DNA of 64,000 nt from Pyrenopolyporus hunteri (Eukaryota; Ascomycota; Sordariomycetes; Xylariales; Hypoxylaceae): contig CADCXC010000011.1 of assembly GCA_902806595.1 (NCBI GenBank), forward strand, positions 1 through 64,000, written 5' to 3'. Shown here in pieces: positions 1 to 12,082 of this stretch (positions within the stretch are counted from its first letter, which is position 1; the number at the start of each line of letters is the position of its first letter). A program made the translations under genes and the position numbers. The notes beneath the pieces were generated by a model. It did not search any database. It was given only the letters and a program-made list of their open reading frames with translations, and was not told the DNA's origin.

Positions 1-2135
1 ACGGGTCGGGCGCGGAGTAGACCCACGGACTGTTCAAATTTCAGCTTGGGTAATATCCGCATCTCGGACGAATTCTTAACCCGGACAGCATCGAAACAGA
101 GAGTGATTAGAAATGACGAGTGCGACCGTAACATTTGCTTTATAGTATTACAATTGTTTGAACCCATCCAAAGAGGAATTCCAATTCATGCGGCGGCTCC
201 AACGCTGCTAGTTTATATTACATGCGTAGCAGCCGCTTTGGTGTCAACCGGGGAAGTGTCGACAGTGATTGATTTGATGGTTGTCAACACAGATCAACAC
301 AGGCAGAAGCATCAACGGGGAGGACTGAGGTAAGTGCCTATTGTATGTCCTTTTAATCGACTATGACACATAGCTGCTGTACACATGTGGACCGGCACAT
401 ATCTCTCTACCTAGGTACCTAGCCTACATATGCGGTGAAACTCGACGCCACAGTCCATTCCAACAAAACGTCTTGGCTCACACACGAATTATCCTAGATG
501 GCTATCTATCAAGCATGTGGCAGTATTATGGTAGACCGACTACGATGTTGGAGCAGTGACACTCTAGGGCCGTGATAAGGGGCTGGATTGTCGGAAGGTT
601 TACGGTGATGCGGCAACGCGGCAATGCGACTAAACTTCGTATGGGCAACGAGAATACGATTGTTACCGTTCTTTACCCAAAGATTCGGCCTAATGTTAGA
701 GCTCTTCGGCAACTTAATCTCCAATTATTTACACAATCAGAATGAGCATCATTCACGTGACCTCGCGCCCCCCGATCGACCCGCTAGACGGGCGCCGCGG
801 ACGGCCACGGCATTACCTAATACGGTAAGGTGCATTCTTGTACTTTGTACGAGGTGTCCTACCACGGACTGGACTTTATCTTATCTTAGGTATATTAGGA
901 GCAGCCCCGCATATGCAGATAACGTAATTAGGTACATGACACATTCGGCCTAACTTGCCAAGCCAACCCAACTGTTACCTCCTACCTAGGTACCTAGGTA
1001 CCACCCTTGAACCCAAAATCACAACCAAACGCTGATTTTACGGTAAGGCACCTAACACACACATATCACACACATACCTACCTCATATAACATATTTCAT
1101 ACATATATCACACCCATACATATCGGCCTAGTAAATCGTTCACAGATGATTCGAGTAAGATTTTCTGGTAGGATTACCGTTTACAGAAATGCGAGACTAT
1201 AGACGGGGTTAAGCCTATCAGACTTCGTTTATGCCGAAAAGAGGACCCATGGAGATAATTACTCATATCCCATCTAATCTCCGGAACATCCCTGTCGTAA
1301 TGGAAAATTTTGATACGCCGATCTTGAGCTCAGTCCTTTACCAAACCAACATAGGTCATCTTAGGAATCGCTATCTGCTGTACATATCTACCATACCACA
1401 TACTTACATACGTTAGGCAAGGTACGCAGTAAGCACTTACAGTAAAGGACGCAGATTATCGAAAATTACGAAAGGAATAATACCAAGATCCAGCATCTTA
1501 CAAATAAACAGGGGGGGAAGGTCAAGTTACATACCTACCTCGGTATATATAGGTAGGTAAGTAGGTATGTGATCGAACCGCAATCGCACGCGCGAGAAGG
1601 GATTCATTATGATTTGTGGTAAACGATCTATAGGAGCCCTCAACTCCAATTGAGTGCCAGGTGCAAACAAAAAGGTAAAAGACTCGAGTTGCATCATATC
1701 CACAAGAAACCCGTCTCGTATGCTTTCATCCGAGCTTGCTGTCCTCTTTTCCCCTCTGATGCTAACCAGGCCACCCCTCCTTAAGAAAAGCCAGCCCGGA
1801 ATCAGGCATCAAAAATGTTTACCAACGCCAGCCATGCAGGGTAGGAGTAATAGGCCTCAGTCATTCCTTCTCCTATTCGATTTCACGGGCTTAATAATAA
1901 TAATAATCTACGCCATCTCAACTTGCATCTCGGAATGACAAACGAGGGGCTTAAAATGAGTACAGAAATCCCGACGGAGGTGACGGCGACCATGTCATTC
2001 GACCTAACGAGCAACCAAGACGCAGCGTGTCTAGTTCGGTCCGCGCGGTTCCGTACTCCGCCCAGAAGTGGAAGAATAGAGGCGGTAGCCCCCGGTACAG
2101 GTAAGGTAGTCACTATTGATAGATATCACGTTCCT
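1..2135. other. Gene-poor intergenic stretch
   Basis: No open reading frame here resembles a family I recognise; those present are short and lack convincing splice continuation. The stretch contains several copies of the palindromic TACCTAGGTA-type motif (about 409-422, 983-1002, 1533-1571) and a short TAA microsatellite near 1891-1907. The proximal part would include the 3' flank of the CK2 beta gene. Confidence 0.6.
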
Positions 2136-3183
2136 TTAAAGCTCCGATTCCGCGCCGTTGGCCTCCACTGCCATAGGGCTCCCGCCTTGACCGTGTCGTC
2201 TTCGTGGTCGTAGTCTTCGCGCCGGCCGTCCGTTCAGGTTCATGCTGTCGTCGTCGTCGCTATCCGGGTTATTTTCTGCGTGGTGGCGTGCTTCGTCCAG
2301 CTCTGTGATGTCGTCCGGCTTGTCTCGTAACCACTGCATCCGGGGACCCGAGCGTGCCACTTCCGAAACACGGAATCCGTAAATACGAGGCTCGTAGATT
2401 TTTCCCTTACCAAGTCCGGGCGCAATATTACATGTATACATGCCATTAAGCATCTCCTTGTCGTCGTCGCTTACGCGCGCGTTCGCGAGCACGTCCGCAC
2501 CTCGTTTCGTAAGGTCGTATTCGGGGAACGTGAGAAGGAAGAGTGCGCCGAAGGTGCGGCCGAAGAAAGCGCCGTCTACGGTTTGGAATCGACTGTTCGG
2601 CGGAACGTAGACATCGAGGCAAGAAGGACAGAAGAGCTTCACCGTTTCCTCGCCCGGTATATCGGAAAGTCCGACGGGAAGGGTTCGGGACTGTTCGCAA
2701 TGGCTTCGAGGGCAGACACCAAAGTGGCCCAGCTCGTATTTCTCAGACATCTGTTGAATGCCCGCTCGCGAGCAGATGAAGCGTTGGTGAATCAGGCCGT
2801 AGAGCATCTCGGCAGACGATTCGATGACGGATAAATCACTAGCTATCCGACTGTGGTTACGTCGTTCGCCGCCGTGTCGCGTACGGTCTACCCCCTCTAT
2901 GGACTCGTCCTCCTCGTCATCCTCTTCTTCGTCCTCTTCGTCGTCGTCCTCGGGCTCAACGTCGAGTATCATCTAGAGACAGGGATTAGCAAAGATAAAC
3001 CGACCGCATGTAAATATAGCTAACCTCCAACGCTTCCTTATACATCGCGACCTGGGTTTGCAGGCCGGTCAGGTTGAAGTCATCCTCGATGAACTCTTCA
3101 GAAACCTCCGCGAAATACTCATGCCCCATAAGCGAGCAGAACGAGGAGATCCAAGACTCCGGAGTACCAGAGGAGGAAGACAT
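2136..3183 (-). CDS. Casein kinase 2 regulatory (beta) subunit
   Basis: Regulatory subunit of protein kinase CK2; it dimerises through a zinc finger and docks the catalytic alpha subunits in nucleus and cytoplasm. Two exons are read on the minus strand: 3183-3025 and 2972-2136. They are separated by a 52-nt intron that starts GTTAGC and ends CTAG, giving 331 residues. Exon 1 carries the family signature SWISSFCSLMGHEYF followed by EEFIEDDFNLTGL. Residues about 60-76 are an Asp/Glu-rich run. The zinc-binding cysteines are visible at about 140, 145, 168 and 171 (CPRSHC and CPSC). The C-terminal tail is Arg/Pro/Asp rich, as in other fungal CK2 beta chains, and longer than in animals. The start at 3183 fits the family N-terminus. 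Upstream lies a promoter with a 10-G run (3391-3400). Identification is secure; which fungal paralogue (CKB1 or CKB2 type) it is cannot be settled by eye. Confidence 0.95.
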
Positions 3184-4258
3184 GATGCCGGGATTATGTG
3201 CGCTCGCGGGTAGACCCCTCGTCTCGATGTTTCGCCCGGCAGGCTTAGTGTGTTGAAGTTATGATTGTCGAGGGCCGCGAGGTACAATGCTGGATAACCC
3301 CACGAGACCGACTGCTACTCGATAGGGAGAAGAGACAGAGGACCTATGGCAGCTGCATGACGCGGATGAAATCGGAGAGGCAGACGAGATGGGGGGGGGG
3401 ACAAAACGACAACCTAGGGATAAAAAGATAAAAGAGAGGGAGTCTGTATATGTGAACAGAGGAGAAGGAGGAGGGAGAGATCGCGGTAGATAGAGGATAT
3501 CGCACTACAATGGCGGATCAATATTGTGAAATACAGAGATGATGGATTTTGGTGTTGATAAGTTTTGGCGGGGATTTTTAGAGTTGAGGAGGAGTGAAGT
3601 GGAAGAGGCTACCAAAATTAGGATGCAGCCCAGTTCTAGCCCAGCCCAGCCGCCAGGTGAAAAAAAGCCCCAGCCAGGTGAATTCCAGTCTGCGAGATTT
3701 GGTATCCCGTGCATACTATGTATACAATGTATATAATGGGGTCCGTGCGCTTTTAACTCCAGCTCAGGTACGTGAAGTACAGGTACGTTCTTTCCTCACG
3801 CGTACCAACTCTCTAGGCGCCGCGGGGGATGTACAGGTACAGTACTTGTCCTGATGCGGGAGATACACCGCTCAGCCCGCATCAGGCAAGGCCAGCTTGA
3901 GACTACATGTAGCCACATAGCCACAGTTTGTGCTTCTATCAAGCAAAGCCGCAAGCAAACATTTGGTCGCACCTGTGTAGTGGGTATGCACATGCCTTAG
4001 AACGCCAGCTGTCGACAGGTGGCCTTCAATCTTCCCGTCCCGAAGGCGGGGTAGGAATCTGGGTACTTAGGTACATGTAATTCGTCAATGGAAACCTTCA
4101 AAGAGTTGCAGATCGCATCCCTGATCTTCACCACCACTACCACTACCACCACTACTACCACTACTACCACCAGAAGGGAACATACCAATTACTTGGGCAT
4201 GTCGGAGCTTTTTATACCCAATCCCTAAACCCAATGCATCGGGCTACTTTACCCACAC
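3184..4258. other. Intergenic region between CK2 beta and the JmjC gene (divergent promoters)
   Basis: The two flanking genes are divergent, so this stretch should hold both promoters. Visible features are a G10 run at 3391-3400, a purine-rich stretch around 3425-3500, and a CCA/CTA trinucleotide microsatellite at about 4129-4172, roughly 90 bp upstream of the JmjC start. The short frames here do not resemble known proteins. Confidence 0.6.
4129..4172. repeat. CCA/CTA trinucleotide microsatellite
   Basis: Imperfect tandem of CAC/CTA triplets about 44 bp long, directly upstream of the JmjC-protein start codon. It is read directly from the sequence. It gives a Val-rich frame on the minus strand, which I take as spurious. 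Confidence 0.8.
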
Positions 4259-5392
4259 ATGCTCTCCATATTCAAACCCGGTTCGCCGACGACGGCTCTA
4301 TCCAGCCGCTTCTTCCCTCTCCTTCAACATTCATTTCGATGCCGTTCGACATCTTCGACAATCGAAACCCCCTCCCAACCCCCGCATGAGCAGGACCCAG
4401 ACTCCCACAAGAAAAAAGCCAAACCATCCAACTCACGCGTGAAACCAGTTAAAGGGGAGGTCGATCTAGATCACTTTCGGACGGCAGCGTGGGTTCCTGA
4501 AACGCCCATGCTGCTTCGAGCCTCTCATAGCTTCCCAGCCATGCAAAAATGGTTCAATATTGTTCCAAGAAGTAAGCGTGCCACCTTCACGCAGTACTTA
4601 CGGCCACACAAGGATACTCTCCTACCTTATGAATTCACCTTCCACCATGTGCTCCCCGATGAGGAGGACTCAGTAGACCGTGTGTTTGCCGTTTTCTTGA
4701 CGTGGATAGCCGAGTCAAGCGAATACAATCAGCCCTACTTAATAGCATACGTCGAATATATAAGACGACTATTGATTGATACAACCTGGCCCCGATTCAG
4801 CCCCCTCGTTTTCCGCCAGTTCCAAGCCCCCCTAAGCCTGATTATGAGCGCCTCTCAATTCAACGCAACGGAGGCTAAACGCAAATCTACCGGGCCGATT
4901 AAGAATCTTTACATCGCTCAATGTAAGCTCGATGATCTACCTGATCCCCTTTCCGAGGACCTCCCTACGCCCGATATCGTCAAGCATGCCGGCAAGGGGG
5001 ACATATATGATTCGAGTATCTGGCTTGGATTGCAACCCACGTACACACCCCTACATCGCGACCCGAATCCGAATCTATTCTGTCAGTTAATCGGGTCTAA
5101 AAGGATACGCCTACTGGCCCCGGACCAGGGCGATGACCTATACGCCCGCGTCCGCAGAGCAGTCGGTTCCGAAGGGGACTCGCGATTTAGAACCACGGAA
5201 ATGATGGAAGGCCGCGAACGGGATTTACTTCATCGTATGGTCTGGGAGGATGAATCGGTGGGTGAATCGATAGATGAAGTGTCTTTAAACCCCAGTGATG
5301 CCTTATTCATCCCAAAAGGGTGGTGGCATAGCGTTGCCACCAGTGATAGGGACGGCTGGCTCAATGCCTCGGTTAACTGGTGGTTTAGATGA
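4259..5392 (+). CDS. JmjC / cupin-8 domain protein (putative Fe(II)/2-oxoglutarate oxygenase)
   Basis: Single-exon frame of 377 residues. The first ~40 residues are Ser/Arg rich and poor in acidic residues, compatible with a mitochondrial presequence, and are followed by a Lys/Pro-rich linker. The C-terminal half (about 245-377) is a cupin-8/JmjC fold. An HRD triplet (His266, Asp268) and a downstream His357 in GWWHSV supply the expected 2-His-1-carboxylate iron ligands. A segment GSKRIRLLAP lies between them and the protein ends SVNWWFR, both common in the small JmjC hydroxylase group. The substrate is unknown; members hydroxylate proteins or RNA-associated factors, so a precise function should not be assigned. 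It is divergent from the CK2 beta gene. The start is the first ATG in frame and yields the presequence-like leader. Confidence 0.85.
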   Translation: MLSIFKPGSPTTALSSRFFPLLQHSFRCRSTSSTIETPSQPPHEQDPDSHKKKAKPSNSRVKPVKGEVDLDHFRTAAWVPETPMLLRASHSFPAMQKWFNIVPRSKRATFTQYLRPHKDTLLPYEFTFHHVLPDEEDSVDRVFAVFLTWIAESSEYNQPYLIAYVEYIRRLLIDTTWPRFSPLVFRQFQAPLSLIMSASQFNATEAKRKSTGPIKNLYIAQCKLDDLPDPLSEDLPTPDIVKHAGKGDIYDSSIWLGLQPTYTPLHRDPNPNLFCQLIGSKRIRLLAPDQGDDLYARVRRAVGSEGDSRFRTTEMMEGRERDLLHRMVWEDESVGESIDEVSLNPSDALFIPKGWWHSVATSDRDGWLNASVNWWFR

Positions 5393-6489
5393 GAGCTGGT
5401 CGTCAAGTAACTACAACAGATGCTGCTCAACCCATACTCATGACGGATGTTGAGCTAGCAGCACCAAAATCCATCAGAAACTTCTTTAGTTAGTAGCTAC
5501 AAGGCGACGCCACACTTCAAAGGGCGTCGAAGCCTACACGGCCCTTTCCAGGTGGGTTCTTAACTCCCACGAGAACCAAAGACCAGAGAGTCTCTAGGGA
5601 ACGCGAAATGGACTATCTAACTAAGCTAATCGATAGATCATCAGCGAGACGCAACTCACTCGATTTGATATTACCAATACGAAGCATACCTAGTAAGAAT
5701 ACTTACGATATGAAACCATTTCTAGTTACTTGAAAAGTTAATAGCAAGGCACCCACTTCAAGTCCATTTTAGTGCTAATCTAACATGTATGTCTTTAGTT
5801 ATATACAGCTATAAGATATAAATCGAGGACGCATATTTCAAATTTTGCGTGGCGCCCCTGTCAGAATTCCACCAACCAAACAACATACCATACAGGAGGC
5901 GGCCATAGTCTTCGACACGAAATGCATTCCCCTATACGGTGGTAAGTTAGAGTCTGGCGCTAGCGTTCATCCTATGGATAGATATACGAGTTATTTGCAT
6001 CAGAGAATTTGTCGTGCTTGTCTCCCACACCAAATATAACCCCGTTTTCCAAAACGTCACTACGAAGTAGTAATAGAGAAACATGGATAAGTGGCGTGCG
6101 TACCTGCGTACCTAAAGTACCTTTGCAATGCGTCACCATCTGTTATACAAGATGATATATCAATATTCATCCCTACTTGGATTCGAACAAGGGGGCTTAT
6201 TTATGGGAGCCATACGTAAGATGGGGGAGTCAATGCTCTCATTCAGCACATACGACATTATCACAATGAGGTCATCACCCGTCATCAGTCGTCGCGCAAC
6301 ATATCCTCATACGCCTTGATACCATACGACTTACAATACCCACAAGCTAGGGAGAGGAGTGCGATAGATTAATAAGGAGTCGCATAGCCTGTACATACGA
6401 TACGTGACTTCTATATGTCCTCCGAGTTATCGACACAAACTTATCAAACCCCACAGTTGCCGCATCAATATCCTACAAATTTAAGCATC
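5393..6489. other. Intergenic stretch, no gene recognised
   Basis: Only short frames without family resemblance. The last ~100 bp should contain the CON-6 gene promoter and leader. An upstream ATG at 6415, in frame with the CON-6 start, exists but adds 25 residues not expected for the family. Confidence 0.55.
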
Positions 6490-6967
6490 ATGGCCGACCA
6501 AGATAACTACAGCGACATCCAGCAGGAAGTTCCCGAAAACGCGGACATCGAGCCAGACCCGGAGAACGTGTACAGAGGCCACAAAGCCACCATTAGCAAC
6601 CCGAGTTCGTGCACGTAACTCTTACCTCTTTCTAGTGCTAACGACGAGTCTAGATACCTCCAAGGCGGCGAAAGAGCATTCCCGAAGGGTCCTTGAGGAG
6701 GAGACAGGCGAGGCCGTGGATTCCTCGAACAATGTCCGCGGGGTCAGTGGGGACACCAAAGGACAGGACGAGGACAAAGATCCGGGCAACGTGTAAGTCT
6801 AAATAACTCCAGAGGGCATTTGGTCATTGCTCGCCGCGAGTGCGGCAGACTGCTAACAGGTTGTTTCTCATAGTGCGCGCGGACTGAAGGCTAGTATCAG
6901 CAACCAGAATGTATCTGATGAGGCTAGAGAGAAGGCTAAGGAGAAGTTGAAGAACTTGGAAGGTTGA
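6490..6967 (+). CDS. con-6: Conidiation-specific protein 6 (CON-6) family
   Basis: Small hydrophilic protein of the CON-6 family, abundant in conidia and desiccation-tolerant stages of ascomycetes; its molecular role is poorly known. Three exons: 6490-6604, 6654-6792 and 6874-6967. The introns are 49 nt (GTTCGT...CTAG, with GCTAACG) and 81 nt (GTAAGT...TAG, with GCTAACA). The product is 115 residues. The two family repeats are visible: residues ~22-48 (NVYRGHKATISNP then NTSKAAKEHS) and ~84-113 (NVARGLKASISNQNVS then DEAREKAKEKL). Each repeat is split or approached by an intron, and the two are joined by an acidic Gly/Asp-rich linker. I chose the start at 6490 because it gives the usual short N-terminus. 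The gene is convergent with the Chz1-like gene 300 bp away. Confidence 0.9.
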
Positions 6968-7266
6968 TATAGCGAAGTTCGGATTTAGCTCGATGTTGTA
7001 TTGATCCATATTTATTAATCATGAGAGGCTTGGATTGTCCTGAGTCTACATTCTTTTGTCGTGGATGTGTAGGATCTATCATGGGTAGGAGCGCATTGTT
7101 AAAAACATGCTTTCCTGTATTGCACAATCCGCATCTAAACGTCCAAATCGTCGGTAGCATATTTTTTACTAGATACTTTCACCGCTCAGGAGTATTAAAA
7201 CCATAGACACCAATTTGACGTCTAATTCAATTATAGTAATCTATCAAAGTGGCTATCCCAAAAGAA

Positions 7267-7655
7267 CTACGATCCTTCTGTGAGACCCAAATCTTCATCA
7301 GTCGGCTCAGTGTACGAGCCTCGAGGTTTCTCATTCCGAGTCCTCTCCTTCAAAACATTCTTCTTGTCGATTGCTTCGGCCTCATCACGCTCTATGAGAA
7401 CACCTACGCGTCAGTAATCCAAACTACTCTAAGAGTTGACGTGTGATTCCACGTACCTAGCTGCTTATCAGAATCGGCTTCCGCGGGATTGATAGGGTCC
7501 TCGACGTCTTCGTCGTCCTTGAGAACTGGAATGCCGGCGTTGTCTTTTTGCGCTTCGGCGGCGTACGATTCGTCCGAAACTTGGCCCTCCGGAGCGTCTT
7601 CGGGTAGCGCCGCGGACGCCTTGTCGTCCGCCTGATGATAAGCGCTCTTCGACAT
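7267..7655 (-). CDS. Small acidic protein, Chz1-like histone-chaperone motif
   Basis: Two exons on the minus strand, 7655-7457 and 7403-7267, with a 53-nt intron (GTACGT...GTAG), give 111 residues. The N-terminal two thirds are disordered and rich in Asp, Glu and Ala. The C-terminal third carries EAIDKKNVLKERTR, which resembles the short CHZ motif (I-D-x-x-N followed by RTR) of the H2A.Z/H2B chaperone Chz1. Similar small CHZ-type proteins are common in Sordariomycetes; the match is by motif recall, not alignment. It would be nuclear if it is a histone chaperone. The start at 7655 is the only good in-frame ATG. Convergent with con-6. Confidence 0.6.
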
Positions 7656-8968
7656 GATCAGCGAATTCTGGAATGTAAAATGTAGTTGCGATTACAAATA
7701 TGAATGCTCGTTCCAAACTACGGTGGGTATGGGGAGAAGATGCTACAATTAACCTACGATACTATGGGCATAGAAACTTATATACGTTTGCCATTCCGAG
7801 ATTCTATGTATCATTATGCTTATATTAGGGGGGCCCTCGAAGAGCCATGATATAATGATGACTGCGACGTGATTGCACTGGGTTTCGTACATATTTCGTC
7901 ACACCAAGGGGCAACACCCAGCCCCTGACTGAGGCTTGTCGCGATCGGAGTCGACGTCAACAAAGATTTGGGCTCAAGTAAAGAATCAGATATTTACCTG
8001 CTAAGCATGGTATAGATTCGTATATAATTTTCTACGTTGGTCTTTCAATGGTGCAGCTTGAATTGTAGTGGCAACTACTTACAAAGTACCTAGGAAGTAG
8101 TAGGTACCTAAGTAGGTAAGGTAGGTAGGTAATTTTTAAGCCTGTCGCTGTGTAGTCGTCTTCGTAACACAGCGCCATTGTACATCTGTGGTGACGATGT
8201 TATTAAGTTAGTCTAAGTCGAGTATCGCGGTGCTACCTGTAGAGTTCAAGAGAATGGTAATGGTGTTATATGATGACTTATGACTTTAAGCTTCTAGGCG
8301 GGACGTTTGAGTATGTATATAATAAGACGCGGGTATAAAGTTGCTATACGTCTTGGTCTCATAATGATGATCTGGGCTACTAGCGCTGCATACCTACCCA
8401 GGTATGCGTCTACGCGCCCCGGGAGGTGTTGCGCATGAACTAAAGAAACGACCGGGACTCAGGGGTCAGTCCGGACCAATAGAGATATCAAAATAGCTTC
8501 AAAGATTACCGTAAAGAGTAAGCGTTTGTGCAAGTCCATAAATGATAAAGAATACTTGAATTCATGTAGAAAATATATGTGAAAGGAAGTATCTCGTAAC
8601 ATTCTTGAATCCATGGCCCGTTCCTTTAAGCTAGTGTTGAAATAATGGAAGAGGATAAAGAAATCATATCTCCTATCCATAACCCGACACCCCGAGCTTT
8701 GGGACTATTGATGGCTTCTACAGTCATGAATAAGCTAGGTTTTGTCGATAGTGCAGTCTTAAGTAAGTCGCTGTTTTTTTTCATTTTTCACTTATGGGGC
8801 CCTGCCACGAGTGGAAACTTGGTGTTCTTAAAGTCGAGGGGGTTTTCTTCATTAGATGCTGTAACGTATATTATGTATGTGCCATTAAGGGGTATAGAGG
8901 CTAGTCATTATAATAGTTTCGCCAGCATGAAAACCAAGGTCGAGTATCAGCTCCCAATTGCGCCGATA
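7656..8968. other. Intergenic stretch with TACCTAGGTA-type repeats
   Basis: No recognisable gene. A cluster of GGTA/TACC repeats at about 8086-8132 and another at 8391-8404 interrupt otherwise unique DNA. A 129-codon plus-strand frame at 8645-9034 overlaps the 3' end of the beta-propeller gene and has no family resemblance. Confidence 0.55.
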
Positions 8969-9979
8969 TCACTTGCTCTCAGTTACCTCCACGCGAGTCT
9001 CGACCGTTACCGTCACAGCTGCATTAATACTTGAGATATCGCCCCTAGGATCTTGTTCAACCCTTGTAGCCCATCTCACCTTAACCTCGCCACAGCACGT
9101 AACAAATAGTTTCGGCCTATCGTTGATGTAGGCTAACTCCATCGCCGTAGGGGATGCTAAATCTCGCATGACAATGCTTGTCTGGCCTTTCCCTGTCGAG
9201 GGGTCGATGCTGATTTTCCATATGAAGCCGTCCTTATAACTGCACGTGTAGACGGTAGTCTGATCTCGCGAAAGGGCCAGGCCGTCGCAGTGGGGTATAT
9301 CGTCCGCGAGAATCTGCACGGGGCCTGATGTGCGGATCCCCACTGATGGGTCGTCGTTGACTCGCTCGATTGGAATGCGACATAATAGACCGGCGCTAGT
9401 GTTGGTAAACCATATGAATTCGTCCGTGATCCGCATCTGGTTTATGCCAAAGAAATTCCCCACACCATTGGCGATCTTCATAGAGTCGTCCGCCACCAGC
9501 AAGGACAGCTGGCCCGTCTGTGTGTCGAGGCGCCGGATACAATTCTCAAACGAGTCCGGTATTATCAGCACACGGTCTGAAATGGCGTGGACACCAATGG
9601 AATAGCCCGTGCCTCGGATGTCGGCGACTTTGCTTACTTTAGGCGAGCTGCTGTCGTCTGGGCTGAGCACCACCCGCCATATGATAAAATCTTCGAATTC
9701 GACGTTAGCTAGATCGACGACGCCGGATAAGATGAAATATTCGTCCGTGCTGCCCGGTACCGGACATGCGTGGATTACCCCGTTGGCGTGCTGTTCAAAG
9801 TTGTGTAGCAGCTGAGGTTTCGATTTTGGATCCTCGGGATCAAATGTGTATAATTCTGGCTCGTCTAATCGGCAAGCTAATAGTTTGCCATTGGGGCGTA
9901 GAGTGATAGATTCAAACCAAGAGTCTGACGGTAGTTGCGTGACTGGCACCACGTCCTGTGCAGATAGGTCCTCAGACAT
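8969..9979 (-). CDS. SMP-30/gluconolactonase-like six-bladed beta-propeller protein
   Basis: Single-exon protein of 336 residues from the ATG at 9979. An upstream in-frame ATG at 10063 would add 28 Ser/His-rich residues, but MSEDLSAQ looks like the true start. The sequence shows recurrent propeller-blade features: the N-terminal FESITLRPNGKLLACRLDEPELYTFDP, the central GVGNFFGINQMRI and FIWFTNTSAGLLCRI, and HCDGLALSRDQTTVYTCSYKDG near the C-terminus. These are typical of fungal SMP-30/LRE-like proteins, several of which sit beside secondary-metabolite genes. There is no signal peptide, so it is probably cytosolic. It may be a lactonase-type hydrolase or a non-enzymatic propeller; the substrate cannot be told. 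Confidence 0.75.
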   Translation of the reverse strand: MSEDLSAQDVVPVTQLPSDSWFESITLRPNGKLLACRLDEPELYTFDPEDPKSKPQLLHNFEQHANGVIHACPVPGSTDEYFILSGVVDLANVEFEDFIIWRVVLSPDDSSSPKVSKVADIRGTGYSIGVHAISDRVLIIPDSFENCIRRLDTQTGQLSLLVADDSMKIANGVGNFFGINQMRITDEFIWFTNTSAGLLCRIPIERVNDDPSVGIRTSGPVQILADDIPHCDGLALSRDQTTVYTCSYKDGFIWKISIDPSTGKGQTSIVMRDLASPTAMELAYINDRPKLFVTCCGEVKVRWATRVEQDPRGDISSINAAVTVTVETRVEVTESK

Positions 9980-12082
9980 GATGGAATGATGGGAAGGACT
10001 TTTCAGAAAAAACGATAAGCGTGAATGTGTAGAATGGCTGCTTTCTGAAGTTGACGAAATCAATATTAGTTGGTTAGGATGACATTTTAGACCTGCTCAA
10101 GTATGAAATATTAAGGAATCCCGTGGTCCCGGCACGGTTAACAATGTGACTCGGTCCCCTACCCCTGAATAGTACCGAATAAGTGTTATGCGGGCATTTC
10201 CCGCATGAACCATTAAAACGCGTTAATGGTATACTTAAAGTGGAGATACAAGTAGATCGGGGGACGATATCTTTTTGTTGCTGTACTAGATGGTGTCAAC
10301 TTGTCGAGTCTTCCCTAGTTCAGTCTAGACCGTTCAACATCATATCCAGCGTGATGCGTCTAAATCTGTGTAGTTCGGGGCGATGAAAGTTCTAGCCCCG
10401 CAGGGTTTGACCTAATAACGAATAACTGTCTACTCTAAGCGATAACATGGACGAAATCCGTCTCGCGCAGTTATTGCTGTATTCATTACTTCCGTCGCAA
10501 TGAACGGGTCCTGGGGCCTTCTCTTTTGATCGGCCAGAGGGCTTGCCCATTGCCGTGGTAAAGGCGCCGTAGTCGACGGGGCATCTTGTTTAAGCGAGTG
10601 TCTAACCCGTTCTTGGGTTCCCACTAGTCGCCCCCAACCGTGGACGTGGGATTGTGATCAATCAGTTCTAGCCAATACGACAACCCAGGGCGGCCAAATG
10701 ACGATCCAAGCGAGTTTCATATGGGCTCCCAGCGCCGTGCGGGTGGTACCTATATGGGTAGGTAGGTATTATTCTTAACTCCGTGCCGCTTGTACAGATG
10801 TGTGAAGAGTATGATAACGATATAGGACAGCTCGTTCAGGTCCTATTGATATTGGGTCCAGGCTGCCTTAGACGCGAGGTGTCTTAGCTGAAGACCATTA
10901 AAAAAATCTAGAGCTACCTTCGACATCTCGATCTGCACAAGACAGGAAACTAGGCTACATCAACCAAATTTCGTCTATTGACTGCGTGAACTACTAACCT
11001 TCTGGGTATCCGGGGGGCAATACCCAAGAAGTTCTAGCTCGATTAGTTTGTGTAGGGAATTGGAGCTAGTTGGGGTCAAGGAGATAATTCATAATACAAC
11101 CTACGTACACTTTTCAGGGGGAAGGGCAGCAACCGAGCCGAGCTGCCAATCCCAGACCCGCCGGCGGAAGCTCAAGCGCCCTCTCCCCGGGTATCTAGAA
11201 TGGGACCCAATCTCCAATCTGTCCCAGAACCATGCATACGTATATGTATCGGTATAATTTGCAGTTTGGGACTCGTACTGCGTATGAGCTCCCGAAATTG
11301 AGCACACAACGCCCCCTGCATTCTCTCAGCCTCCATTCAGTTGCATGTGCTCTTCACGGTACATAATAGTACGTAAGACAATCCAAAGAGATCGCCATCA
11401 ATGATGTCTTACCTTCCCAATGTATGTGCGTACTACGTAACCGCTTGGATCCATGGTTGGCAGTTTTCCTACCGGCAGCTCCCGCATTAGTCCCGGGGTT
11501 CTGCCCTATACGTTATGTGCGAGGTGTCTACCCAGGAATTTATGCAATTCGCATAATAAATACATAGGCTTCGCAGTTATGAGCCCTCGAATTTCTTAGA
11601 TGAACGGCTAGGGTTCCGGTTGGACGGTATAAGGCTATGACAACAGGCCCGTTCCCACTTCGCTCACGATATCCACTTATGATACTACCCTAACTCCGAC
11701 ACTCAGCCAGGCGGCAATTCACGTTAACCACACTGGCTGTGGGAAAAAATTCTGAGGCTTCTAGGGCACAAAAACTAAACCTATTAAGAATGTTCAAATC
11801 TCCTCTAACATTGGTTGAGTCTCAGGATGCTCCAACAAAAGACTCTGGACAGTTTTCTCAATGGCTCTAAGTATATGTATTGATCTGAGACGCCATCTTC
11901 ACAAGATTAAATATTCCTATTACGTCGGGGACAGGATCTAAAAGGGTAGGTAGGTATCTAAGCTATATTCCTAATATGGTTATGCTGGATATCAGGCAAA
12001 ATACCCTTCTTAACCTCCACCATCTCCTAGCTAAGTCCAGCCTTACAGCAGTATTTCAATTTACGAATTTCCCATTGTCAGC
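9980..12082. other. Intergenic stretch, no gene recognised
   Basis: About 2.1 kb without a supportable gene. Small frames at 10183-10386, 10430-10624 and 11048-11307 lack family resemblance and intron continuations. GGTAGGTA motifs occur at about 10755-10769 and 11945-11959. Confidence 0.55.

Noticed and set aside
8645..9034. 129-codon plus-strand frame
   Set aside because: Overlaps the end of the beta-propeller gene on the other strand and shows no family resemblance or signal peptide.
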